Shown here: piece by piece, positions 1 through 5,893 of the stretch
How the letters are laid out: each line of letters begins with the position of its first letter
Position numbering within the stretch: the first letter of the stretch is position 1
Assembly (NCBI GenBank): GCA_027058255.1
Contig: JALUTE010000038.1
Location: 1-6,558 of the forward strand
From: Methyloligella sp.
Lineage (GTDB): Bacteria; Pseudomonadota; Alphaproteobacteria; Rhizobiales; JALUTE01
Reading direction: 5' to 3'
Length of the DNA: 6,558 nucleotides
Translations under genes and position numbers: made by a program
The notes under the pieces: generated by a model
What the model was told of the DNA's origin: nothing
The model's database searches: none
Seen by the model: only the letters and a program-made list of their open reading frames with translations

Positions 1-854
1 CGGTGCAGACCCTCTGGGCCGGCGGCATCGAGGCGGCGCCCGGCACCGTCAGCCAGCTTCGCACCTGCACCCAGGCGCTCATCCGCCATGTGAAGGCCTC
101 GGGCAGTGCGCTCCTTCTCGTCGGCCATGTCACCAAGGAGGGGCAGATCGCCGGGCCCAAGGTGATCGAGCACATGGTGGACACGGTGCTCTATTTCGAG
201 GGCGACCGGGGCCACCCCTTTCGCATTCTGCGGGCGGTCAAGAACCGGTTCGGGCCAACGGACGAGATCGGCGTGTTCGAGATGCGCACCGATGGCCTGC
301 GGGAGGTCTCCAACCCCTCCGAGCTCTTCCTCGGCGATCGGGAGCAGGCGAGCCCGGGCATGGCGGTGTTCGCGGGCATGGAGGGCACGCGGCCCATTTT
401 GGTCGAGATCCAGGCCCTGGTGGCCGCCTCGACGCTTGGGACTCCGCGCCGGGCCGTGGTGGGGTGGGAGAGCAACCGGCTCTCCATGCTGCTGGCGGTG
501 CTGGAGGCACGTTGCGGCGTCAATCTCGGTGCCTTCGACGTCTATCTCAACGTCGCCGGGGGCCTGCGCATCACCGAGCCCGCCGCCGATCTTGCCGCCG
601 CGGCCGCGCTCGTCTCGTCCTTCGCGAGCAGGCCATTGCCGCCGGACACGGTCTATTTCGGCGAAATCAGCCTTTCGGGCGCGGTCAGGAGCACGAGCCA
701 CATGACATTGCGATTGAAAGAAGCGCAAAAACTTGGTTTTAAGGCGGCGACCATACCGGCGGCGGGAGAGCTGGACGGGGCGGCAGACGATCTCGACATC
801 GAGCGGATCGGGCATCTCGAGACTTTGGCGCGCGGCTTGCTCGCAGGGGGGTGA
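1..854 (+). CDS. radA: RadA/Sms DNA repair ATPase, C-terminal part (5' end outside window)
   Basis: RadA is a RecA-like ATPase that promotes branch migration of recombination intermediates in the cytoplasm. The window opens inside the gene: the GTG at base 3 is an internal valine codon, not a start. About 180 residues are missing compared with the usual length of around 450, including the zinc finger and Walker A motif. What remains covers the end of the ATPase core, with LLLVGHVTKEG and GPKVIEHMVD (residues 38-60 counted from base 3), and the RadA signature KNRFG at residues 80-84. LREVSNPSELFL follows, then the Lon-protease-like C-terminal domain from about residue 115, with EGTRPILVEIQALV, PRRAVVG and YFGEISLSGAVR. 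The gene ends at a TGA at 852-854. Codons 705-743 are unusually AT-ending compared with the rest of the gene. Identification rests on motif order and is secure. Confidence 0.95.
   Translation, partial: VQTLWAGGIEAAPGTVSQLRTCTQALIRHVKASGSALLLVGHVTKEGQIAGPKVIEHMVDTVLYFEGDRGHPFRILRAVKNRFGPTDEIGVFEMRTDGLREVSNPSELFLGDREQASPGMAVFAGMEGTRPILVEIQALVAASTLGTPRRAVVGWESNRLSMLLAVLEARCGVNLGAFDVYLNVAGGLRITEPAADLAAAAALVSSFASRPLPPDTVYFGEISLSGAVRSTSHMTLRLKEAQKLGFKAATIPAAGELDGAADDLDIERIGHLETLARGLLAGG
714..743 (+). promoter_or_regulatory. Possible internal promoter near the 3' end of radA
   Basis: TTGAAA at 714-719 resembles a -35 box (5 of 6 to TTGACA). It is followed after 18 nt by TTTAAG at 738-743 (4 of 6 to TATAAT), or after 17 nt by TTTTAA at 737-742. 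The stretch is an AT-rich island in a GC-rich gene, and it would fire towards cvpA-purF about 240 nt downstream. This is a consensus match only; the encoded peptide RLKEAQKLGFK is also part of the normal RadA domain. Confidence 0.25.
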
Positions 855-877
855 GCCAGATTTGGCCGGATTCTCCG

Positions 878-895
878 TGATCATTCATGATCATT
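878..895. promoter_or_regulatory. TGATCATT tandem/palindromic element upstream of cvpA
   Basis: TGATCATT occurs twice (878-885 and 888-895) with CA between, giving a 10-nt period of about one helical turn. The same bases form a perfect inverted repeat, TGATCAT (878-884) and ATGATCA (887-893), around TC. It starts 24 nt after the radA stop and ends 89 nt before the cvpA start. It could be an operator controlling cvpA-purF or a small hairpin at the end of radA. I do not recognise it as the PurR box of Escherichia coli. Confidence 0.35.
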
Positions 896-984
896 GGAGT
901 CCCTCACCCGGGGGGAAGGAATCGTGATAGAGAAGCCGCGTGGATCGCCTCCGGCCCCGTTCGGCGTAGAATGAGGACAATCAC

Positions 985-1677
985 ATGCTCGGTCCGCTGA
1001 CCTATCTGGACGTCGCCTTGCTGGCCATTGCGCTCGTCTCCGGCCTGCTCGCCATGTATCGCGGGCTGACGCGCGAGGTGCTGTCGATACTCTCCTGGGC
1101 TCTGGCGGCCCTGGCGACGCTCTACGTTGTCCTCAATCACAAGGAGATCGCAGAGGATCTGGCCAAGCAGCTCTTCCAGTCCGTCACGCTGGCGCAGATT
1201 GTGGTGGCGTCGGTGACCTTCATCGTCACGCTGATCGTGGTGCACTTCCTCACCGTGCGATTCTCGGACCGGATCCTGGACAGCCGCATCGGCATGGTGG
1301 ATCGGATCCTCGGATTTGCCTTCGGCGTGGTGCGCGGCTTTCTGCTGGTGGTGATCGCCTACCTCTTTTTCGAGTTCCTGGCCCAGGAGAAGACCCATCC
1401 CTCCTGGATCAAGGAGGCCCAGTCCCTGCCTTACATCAAGGCGACAGGCCGGGCGATCCGCTCTCTCCTGATCGACCTGGTGCCGGAGAATCTGGAGCTG
1501 CCGGGGCGGGGAGGAAGCGAGCAGGAGTCGCGCGCACCCCTGCCACCGCCCGGCACGGCCCGGTCTGCGCACAAGGCACTGGCGGGCCGGGCGGCGCGGG
1601 ACTATCTTAAGATCAAGGTCGTGCGAGTCGGGCGCCGGTCCCTCGACGGGCATGGGGCCGTATCGCCGCGCGGATGA
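985..1677 (+). CDS. cvpA: CvpA family inner-membrane protein
   Basis: CvpA proteins are small inner-membrane proteins named for a role in colicin V production; their molecular function is not settled, though links to envelope stress tolerance are reported. Hydrophobic segments at about residues 7-25, 33-50, 69-89 and 108-131 fit the four-helix family. YRGLTREVLSILSW (residues 25-38) and GMVDRILGFAFGVVRG (residues 103-118) are the conserved family blocks. The start is fixed by GAGGA at 973-977, seven nt before the ATG. Beyond about residue 172 the protein becomes a proline-, arginine- and lysine-rich tail that I cannot match to the family. purF begins 18 nt after the stop, the classic cvpA-purF pairing, so the two are probably co-transcribed and perhaps translationally coupled. 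Confidence 0.9.
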   Translation: MLGPLTYLDVALLAIALVSGLLAMYRGLTREVLSILSWALAALATLYVVLNHKEIAEDLAKQLFQSVTLAQIVVASVTFIVTLIVVHFLTVRFSDRILDSRIGMVDRILGFAFGVVRGFLLVVIAYLFFEFLAQEKTHPSWIKEAQSLPYIKATGRAIRSLLIDLVPENLELPGRGGSEQESRAPLPPPGTARSAHKALAGRAARDYLKIKVVRVGRRSLDGHGAVSPRG

Positions 1678-1695
1678 CGCGGGCACAGGCAGCGG

Positions 1696-3213
1696 GTGAT
1701 GCAGATGTCGGACAGCATGACGATCGGAAAGCCGGGCGATGCGGGGCGGGCGAGCGGCACATGCTGGCTCGATGTCGACGAGGACCGCCTGCATGAGGAG
1801 TGCGGCGTCTTCGGCATTTTCCAGCATGATGACGCCGCGGCGCTCACTGCGCTCGGCCTGCATGCGCTCCAGCACAGGGGCCAGGAGGCAGCCGGCATCG
1901 TCACCTTCGACGGCGAGCAGTTTCACCCCGAGCGCCGGCCCGGCCTCGTCGGCGACCATTTCACCCGCCAGTCGGTGATCGACCGGCTGAAGGGCCGCGC
2001 GGCCATCGGCCATGTGCGCTATTCCACCACGGGCGATACGGTGATGCGCAATGTGCAGCCGCTGTTTGCCGATCTCGATACCGGCGGTTTCGCCGTCTGC
2101 CACAACGGCAATCTGACCAATGCGCTGACGCTGAGAAAAAATCTCATTCGCGATGGGGCCATCTTCCAGTCCACCACCGACACCGAGGTGATCCTGCATC
2201 TGCTGTCGCGCTCGGAGCGCCGGCGCGGCATGGTCGAGCGCTTCATCGACGCACTCTTGCAGATCGAAGGCGCCTATGCGCTGGCGGCGCTCACCCACAA
2301 CATGCTGATCGGCGCGCGCGACCCGGACGGCATTCGCCCGCTGGTGATCGGTCGGCTGGGCGATGCGTGGATTCTCGCCTCCGAGACCTGCGCTCTCGAC
2401 ATCGTCGGCGCCGAGTTCGTGCGCGAGGTGGAGAATGGCGAGGTGGTGGTCATTACCGATCGCGGGCTCGAGTCGCACCGGCTCTTTCCCAAACGTCCCG
2501 CGCGCCCCTGCATTTTCGAGTTCATCTATTTCGCCCGCCCCGATTCCATCGTCGGCGGGCGCAGCGTTTACGACGTGCGCAAGGCCATGGGCGCGGAGCT
2601 CGCCCGCGAGGCGCCCGCCGAGGCGGATGTGGTGGTGCCCATTCCCGACTCCGGCCTGCCCGCGGCCATCGGCTATTCGCAGGAATCCGGCATTCCCTTC
2701 GAGCTCGGCATCATCCGCAACCACTATGTGGGGCGCACCTTCATCGAGCCGGAGCAGAGGGTGCGCCGGCTCGGGGTCAAGCTCAAGCACTCGGCCAATA
2801 TGGGGGCGATCAAGGGCAAGCGTGTCGTCCTCATCGACGACAGCGTGGTGCGGGGCACGACCTCCTTCAAGCTCGTCTCCATGGTCCGCGAGGCGGGCGC
2901 GCGGGAGGTGCATATGCGCATCGCCAGCCCGCCCATCCGCCATCCGGACTATTATGGCATCGACACGCCCAATGAGCGCGAGCTTCTTGCCGCCCGGCTC
3001 GACCTTGAGGGCATGCGCGCCTATATGGGCGCGGACAGCCTCGCCTTCCTGTCGGTGGATGGCATATACAGGTCCATGGGGCTCAAGGCGCGCGACCCGG
3101 CCGATCCCGCCTTCACGGACCATTGCTTCACGGGCGACTATCCGACGCGCCTTCGCGACCAGGAAGGCCCGCCGCTGGATCAGCAGCTCTCTCTGCTCGC
3201 GGATGTGGGCTGA
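1696..3213 (+). CDS. purF: Amidophosphoribosyltransferase (glutamine PRPP amidotransferase)
   Basis: PurF catalyses the first committed step of purine synthesis, making 5-phosphoribosylamine from PRPP and glutamine in the cytoplasm. The N-terminal glutaminase domain shows the nucleophile in EECGVFGIF (Cys36 from the GTG), LQHRGQEAAGI, GHVRYSTTG, CHNGNLTNA, DTEVILHLL and GARDPDGIRPL. The phosphoribosyltransferase domain has YFARPDS, PIPDSG, RNHYVGRTFIEP and the PRPP loop VVLIDDSVVRGTTS (residues 377-390). The cysteine lies behind a propeptide that must be removed, as in the Bacillus subtilis form. However, the cluster-binding cysteines of that form are largely missing: PPIRHPDYYGID has Asp at one position, and FTDHCFTGDYPT keeps a single Cys. 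No iron-sulfur cluster is therefore expected. The start is uncertain: GTG 1696, ATG 1699 and ATG 1705 are in frame, none with a strong ribosome site. Length of about 500 residues is normal. Confidence 0.97.
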   Translation: MMQMSDSMTIGKPGDAGRASGTCWLDVDEDRLHEECGVFGIFQHDDAAALTALGLHALQHRGQEAAGIVTFDGEQFHPERRPGLVGDHFTRQSVIDRLKGRAAIGHVRYSTTGDTVMRNVQPLFADLDTGGFAVCHNGNLTNALTLRKNLIRDGAIFQSTTDTEVILHLLSRSERRRGMVERFIDALLQIEGAYALAALTHNMLIGARDPDGIRPLVIGRLGDAWILASETCALDIVGAEFVREVENGEVVVITDRGLESHRLFPKRPARPCIFEFIYFARPDSIVGGRSVYDVRKAMGAELAREAPAEADVVVPIPDSGLPAAIGYSQESGIPFELGIIRNHYVGRTFIEPEQRVRRLGVKLKHSANMGAIKGKRVVLIDDSVVRGTTSFKLVSMVREAGAREVHMRIASPPIRHPDYYGIDTPNERELLAARLDLEGMRAYMGADSLAFLSVDGIYRSMGLKARDPADPAFTDHCFTGDYPTRLRDQEGPPLDQQLSLLADVG

Positions 3214-3316
3214 CGGCCAGCGGCCAGAATCGCATGCCGGAGGGGCGGGCGGGCCGGAGGGTCATTCAAAAAACCGTCAAGATTTGCGCCTAATTGTCGG
3301 TCCAGCGGTTCATGAT

Positions 3317-3338
3317 CGCCACCTGATTCTCGGTGGCG
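3317..3338 (+). terminator. Hairpin in the purF downstream gap, weak terminator candidate
   Basis: CGCCACC (3317-3323) pairs with GGTGGCG (3332-3338) around an 8-nt loop, 104 nt after the purF stop. The following bases, GCAATTGACATT, do not form a T run, so intrinsic termination would be weak. The rest of 3214-3316 shows nothing else I can name. Confidence 0.25.
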
Positions 3339-3342
3339 GCAA

Positions 3343-3371
3343 TTGACATTCTACTAGGCCCGGTGTTCATC
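3343..3371 (+). promoter_or_regulatory. Possible promoter of the TAXI protein gene
   Basis: A perfect TTGACA lies at 3343-3348, about 115 nt before the proposed start. The bases 17 nt further on (TTCATC, 3366-3371) match TATAAT poorly, so only the -35 element is convincing. The implied leader contains a small hairpin, CCCGG (3359-3363) with CCGGG (3374-3378). Confidence 0.3.
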
Positions 3372-3450
3372 GTCCGGGTCGTCTTATGCATGAGACAGGG
3401 GTTGCCTTGCGGAGATCACCGCGCCTCCCGTCTCTTCCACTCCCATTCTC

Positions 3451-3466
3451 AAGGAGGAAGACCTTG
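3451..3466 (+). promoter_or_regulatory. Strong Shine-Dalgarno selecting a TTG start
   Basis: AAGGAGG at 3451-3457 is a near-perfect anti-16S match. It sits 6 nt before TTG at 3464 but 18 nt before the next in-frame ATG at 3476. The upstream in-frame ATG at 3386 has no ribosome site and would bury the signal peptide. The TTG is therefore the best start. Confidence 0.7.
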
Positions 3467-4582
3467 CGCAGGATCATGATCGCCCCCCTCGTGGCAGGCA
3501 TGGCGCTGGCGGTCCTCGGCTCGGCGGCCGTGGCCAACCAGATCAATACGGGCGGGCGCACGGGCGCCTATTTCGGGACCTTCTGCCCGCCTCTCAAGGC
3601 GCTGCTCGACAAGGCGCAGTTCAAATATGACTGCGTCACATCCGCCGGGTCGCGGGAGAACATCAAGCGCGTCGTCGCCGAGCCCCGGCAGATCGGCTTC
3701 TCGCAGATGGATGTCTTCGCACTGGAGACCCAGGAGCTGGGCGACCCGAACCTCCTGGTCCCCATTCGCTCGGATATCGCCCGCGAATGCGTGTTCATGG
3801 TCACCCGCAACAAGGAGCTGGACAGCTTCGGGCGCATCGCGGCGCTGGCATCCAAGCTGCGCTTCATCCTGCCGCCGCGCGAGAGCGGCAGCGCAGGCAC
3901 CTTCGCCTTCCTCCAGCAGGTGGACCCCGAGGGGCTCGGCCAGGCGGGCGATGTCAGCTTCGCGGCCAGCACGGACGAGGCCATCACCAAGGCGCTGAGC
4001 GCCGATGACACGGTGGCACTGTTCGTGCAATTCCCCGATCCCGACAATGCCCGCTTCAAGGCGGTGGCCAAGGCCAAGGGCCTGTTCGTCTCCGTGATCG
4101 ACCGGGCGATCCTGCGCCAGCAGGTGGCCGGCAAGAAGGTCTATTTCGCCGAGGAGACGGAGATTCCGAACGCCAAGGGCGGCAAGCTGATTACGGCCTG
4201 CACGCCAATGGTCGTGTTCACCGGCCATCCCGACCGGGTCGAGGCGGGCAACGCGCGCCAGGACCACAAGGACCTGATCCAGACGGTCCGGGATGCCAAG
4301 GCGGATGCGCTTCGCCCGAAGGTCTCGTGGTTCAAGCGGATCTGGAGCAAGACCCGCCAGCTCTCCTCCAAGGCGATCGACAAGGCGGTGGAGCTTTCCG
4401 AGAAGGCGCGCGAGAAGGCCAAGCCGCTTCTGGAGAAGGCCAAGGAGAAGGCCGAGCCCTATGTGGAGCGCGCGCGGGAAATGGGCGCCAAGGCCATGGA
4501 GAAGGCCGGCGAGGTCACCGAGCGGGCCAAGGAAGAGGCCAAGGAGATGCTCGAGGGTGCCAAGGAGCGCATGAACCAGTGA
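3464..4582 (+). CDS. TAXI family periplasmic solute-binding protein with an 11-residue-repeat tail
   Basis: TAXI proteins are periplasmic solute-binding proteins, usually serving TRAP transporters. From the TTG start the product has 372 residues. It has a signal peptide (RR, hydrophobic core at residues 6-19, cleavage likely after AVA at residue 24). The family opening NTGGRTGAYFGTFCPPLKALL (residues 28-48) follows, then TSAGSRENIKRV (residues 59-70) and IGFSQMDVFA, which match the ligand-cleft pattern. Cys41 and Cys57 could form a disulfide. The binding domain ends near residue 285. A charged, alanine- and lysine-rich helical tail of about 85 residues follows, ending in six 11-residue repeats; this is not part of the ordinary family architecture. 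No TRAP permease gene is nearby, so the partner and ligand are unknown. Large gaps on both sides suggest it is its own transcription unit. A start at ATG 3476 would still leave a signal peptide. Confidence 0.8.
   Translation: MRRIMIAPLVAGMALAVLGSAAVANQINTGGRTGAYFGTFCPPLKALLDKAQFKYDCVTSAGSRENIKRVVAEPRQIGFSQMDVFALETQELGDPNLLVPIRSDIARECVFMVTRNKELDSFGRIAALASKLRFILPPRESGSAGTFAFLQQVDPEGLGQAGDVSFAASTDEAITKALSADDTVALFVQFPDPDNARFKAVAKAKGLFVSVIDRAILRQQVAGKKVYFAEETEIPNAKGGKLITACTPMVVFTGHPDRVEAGNARQDHKDLIQTVRDAKADALRPKVSWFKRIWSKTRQLSSKAIDKAVELSEKAREKAKPLLEKAKEKAEPYVERAREMGAKAMEKAGEVTERAKEEAKEMLEGAKERMNQ
4373..4570 (+). repeat. Six tandem 11-residue amphipathic repeats (33-nt units) in the TAXI protein tail
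   Basis: Residues 304-369 divide without gaps into six 11-mers: AIDKAVELSEK, AREKAKPLLEK, AKEKAEPYVER, AREMGAKAMEK, AGEVTERAKEE and AKEMLEGAKER. Position 1 is Ala in all six, position 3 is acidic in all six, and position 10 is Glu in all six; position 11 is Lys or Arg in five. The 11-residue period is that of LEA, apolipoprotein and synuclein-like helices, which bind membranes or protect under drying. The repeat is clear at protein level and diverged at DNA level, so it is not a recent duplication. Confidence 0.75.
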
Positions 4583-4660
4583 TGCGGCCTGGGGCGGGCG
4601 GCCCCCGGGGCATTGCCCGCAGCTATTGCATCGACGCATACGAAACATACGCCTACGTCC

Positions 4661-4747
4661 CGTCATCACCCGGCTTGACCGGGTGATCCAGGGCAACAAA
4701 CTCGGAGCTTGCCGCCCTGGATTGCCGCGTCATGCGCGGCAATGACG
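4661..4747. repeat. Palindromic intergenic repeat able to form a perfect four-way junction
   Basis: The 87-nt element is fully accounted for by four stems with no unpaired junction bases. The closing stem is CGTC (4661-4664) with GACG (4744-4747). Arm 1 is ATCACCCGG (4665-4673) with CCGGGTGAT (4679-4687), loop CTTGA. Arm 2 is CCAGGGC (4688-4694) with GCCCTGG (4714-4720), loop of 19 nt. Arm 3 is ATTGCCGCG (4721-4729) with CGCGGCAAT (4735-4743), loop TCATG. The ends and the CCCGGCTTGACCGGG core resemble intergenic palindromic repeats I recall from many alphaproteobacterial genomes. Copy number cannot be judged from one window. Confidence 0.8.
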
Positions 4748-4794
4748 TGTATTTCGCGTTTGCGTCTCTGCACTATGCACCAGCCAGGCGATCG

Positions 4795-4820
4795 AAGGGG
4801 CGGCCCCGGGGCCGCCCCTT
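4795..4820. terminator. 26-nt perfect palindrome, likely transcription terminator
   Basis: AAGGGGCGGCCCC (4795-4807) is followed directly by its exact reverse complement (4808-4820), with no spacer. In RNA it would form a very stable GC stem closed by a tight loop. The downstream side reads CTGCTTGCC, only mildly T-rich, so it is an imperfect intrinsic terminator. It lies 212 nt after the TAXI gene stop and 70 nt before the dehydrogenase start, where it would separate the two units. Confidence 0.45.
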
Positions 4821-4890
4821 CTGCTTGCCGCTCCCGTGTCCGCCAGCTATGCAAGGCAAAGCGTATGGCTGCAATCCGGGGATGGACGAC

Positions 4891-5655
4891 ATGACGGACG
4901 ATGACGCCGAGAGCGGAGGGGTGAAAGGCGGGCGGCTCGCCGGCCGGATTGCGCTGGTCACCGGGGCCTCGCGGGGCATCGGTCGGGCGGTGGCCGTGGC
5001 GTTTGCCCGCGAGGGCGCGCATGTGGTCGCCACCGCGCGCACCAAGGGGGGGCTCGAGGAGCTCGATGACGAGGTGCGGGCCGCGGGCGGCGAGGCGGCG
5101 ACCCTGGTGCCGCTCGATCTCATGGATGGCGAGAAGGTAGACGGGCTCGGGCCGACGCTCTATCAGCGCTTCGGCCGGCTGGACATTCTCATCGCCAATG
5201 CGGGGGTTCTCGGGCCGCTCTCACCCCTGGGGCACATTCGCGACGAGGATTGGCGGATGGTGCTCGAGGTCAACCTCACCGCCAATTGGCGGCTCATCCG
5301 CACCCTCGAGCCGCTGCTCAAGCGCTCGGATGCGGGCCGGGCGGTGTTCGTCACCTCTGGCGCGGCGCACAATTGCAGCGCCTATTGGGGGCCCTATGCC
5401 GTCTCCAAGGCGGGGCTCGAGGCGCTGGTGAAGACCTGGGCGGCGGAGCTCGAGAGCACCCGCGTGCGCGCCAATCTCCTCAATCCCGGACCCGTGCGCA
5501 CGGCGATGCGGGCCAAGGCCTTTCCCGGCGAGGACCCCGCACGGCTGCCCGCGCCGGAGGAGCTCGCCCCCCTCTTCATCGAGCTCTCCGAGCCCGCCTG
5601 CATGGCCAATGGCGCTCTTTTCACCTTCGGCCGCAAGGAGCTCGTCGCCAGGTGA
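4891..5655 (+). CDS. Short-chain dehydrogenase/reductase (SDR), NAD(P)-dependent
   Basis: A classical SDR of 254 residues, the usual length for a cytoplasmic NAD(P)-dependent oxidoreductase. Visible motifs are the Rossmann glycine motif TGASRGIG (residues 24-31), DL at 76-77, NAG at 103-105, the structural Asn128 in EVNLT, catalytic Ser156 in VTSGA, and catalytic Tyr169 and Lys173 in YAVSK. NPGPVRTAMR (from the PG motif) follows. Arg50 after the second strand (ATARTK) suggests NADP(H) preference by family rule. The substrate cannot be told; fatty acyl reductases and steroid- or sugar-type dehydrogenases share these motifs. ATG 4891 was chosen because GGGG at 4878-4881 lies 9 nt upstream and it precedes the Rossmann fold by a normal distance; ATG 4882 is an alternative. 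Starts before 4820 would run through the palindrome and are unlikely. An SDR close after purF is, as I recall, common in Alphaproteobacteria. Confidence 0.9.
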   Translation: MTDDDAESGGVKGGRLAGRIALVTGASRGIGRAVAVAFAREGAHVVATARTKGGLEELDDEVRAAGGEAATLVPLDLMDGEKVDGLGPTLYQRFGRLDILIANAGVLGPLSPLGHIRDEDWRMVLEVNLTANWRLIRTLEPLLKRSDAGRAVFVTSGAAHNCSAYWGPYAVSKAGLEALVKTWAAELESTRVRANLLNPGPVRTAMRAKAFPGEDPARLPAPEELAPLFIELSEPACMANGALFTFGRKELVAR

Positions 5656-5722
5656 TGGATGGCTCCGCGCGCGGGCGCAGCCGTCCGCCCGGTGGCGGTT
5701 GCGGGGAGCCGTTGTCCGGTCA

Positions 5723-5760
5723 CAAACCCCTTGCGGGCCGGGGTTTGCGGGCCCCGGCCC
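5723..5760. terminator. Overlapping GC hairpins between convergent genes
   Basis: Two stems share bases and cannot form together. One is CAAACCCC (5723-5730) with GGGGTTTG (5740-5747), loop of 9 nt. The other is GGGCCGGGG (5735-5743) with CCCCGGCCC (5752-5760), loop of 8 nt. They lie 68 nt after the SDR stop and 134 nt beyond the stop of the minus-strand gene, a natural place for two-way termination. Neither is followed by a T run. The rest of 5656-5893 shows no gene I can support. Confidence 0.35.
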
Positions 5761-5893
5761 CAGTGTTCATGCCGGCTTTGGCGTCGCGCACCGCGGCCGG
5801 CCTGAACCTTCCGGTCGGGTTGACAAACCCCGCCCGGCCGAGCGCGATGACGTGGGGGGAAAGGCTCAGGCCGCGAATGCGGGTTGCGGGGGA

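Noticed and set aside
967..972. TAGAAT as a -10 box just before cvpA
   Set aside because: It lies 12 nt from the start codon and abuts the ribosome site, and no -35 box is found at the right distance.
904..3123. A 739-codon open frame on the minus strand opposite cvpA and purF
   Set aside because: It is antisense to two well-identified genes and its product is rich in His, Arg, Gly and Asp with no recognisable domain. Long antisense frames are expected in GC-rich codons with few stops.
3449..4699. A 416-codon minus-strand frame opposite the TAXI gene
   Set aside because: It mirrors the coding strand of a gene with a signal peptide and family motifs. Its Leu-, Gly- and Arg-rich repeats are the reverse reading of the 11-mer tail.
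4651..4750. tRNA gene suggested by the cloverleaf shape
   Set aside because: The arms are perfect palindromes abutting one another, with no T-loop sequence, anticodon arm or acceptor stem of the proper size. It fits an intergenic palindromic repeat instead.
4732..4890. Longer start for the SDR gene, adding 53 residues
   Set aside because: The extension runs through the last arm of the four-armed repeat and the 26-nt palindrome, and classical SDRs do not have such an N terminus.
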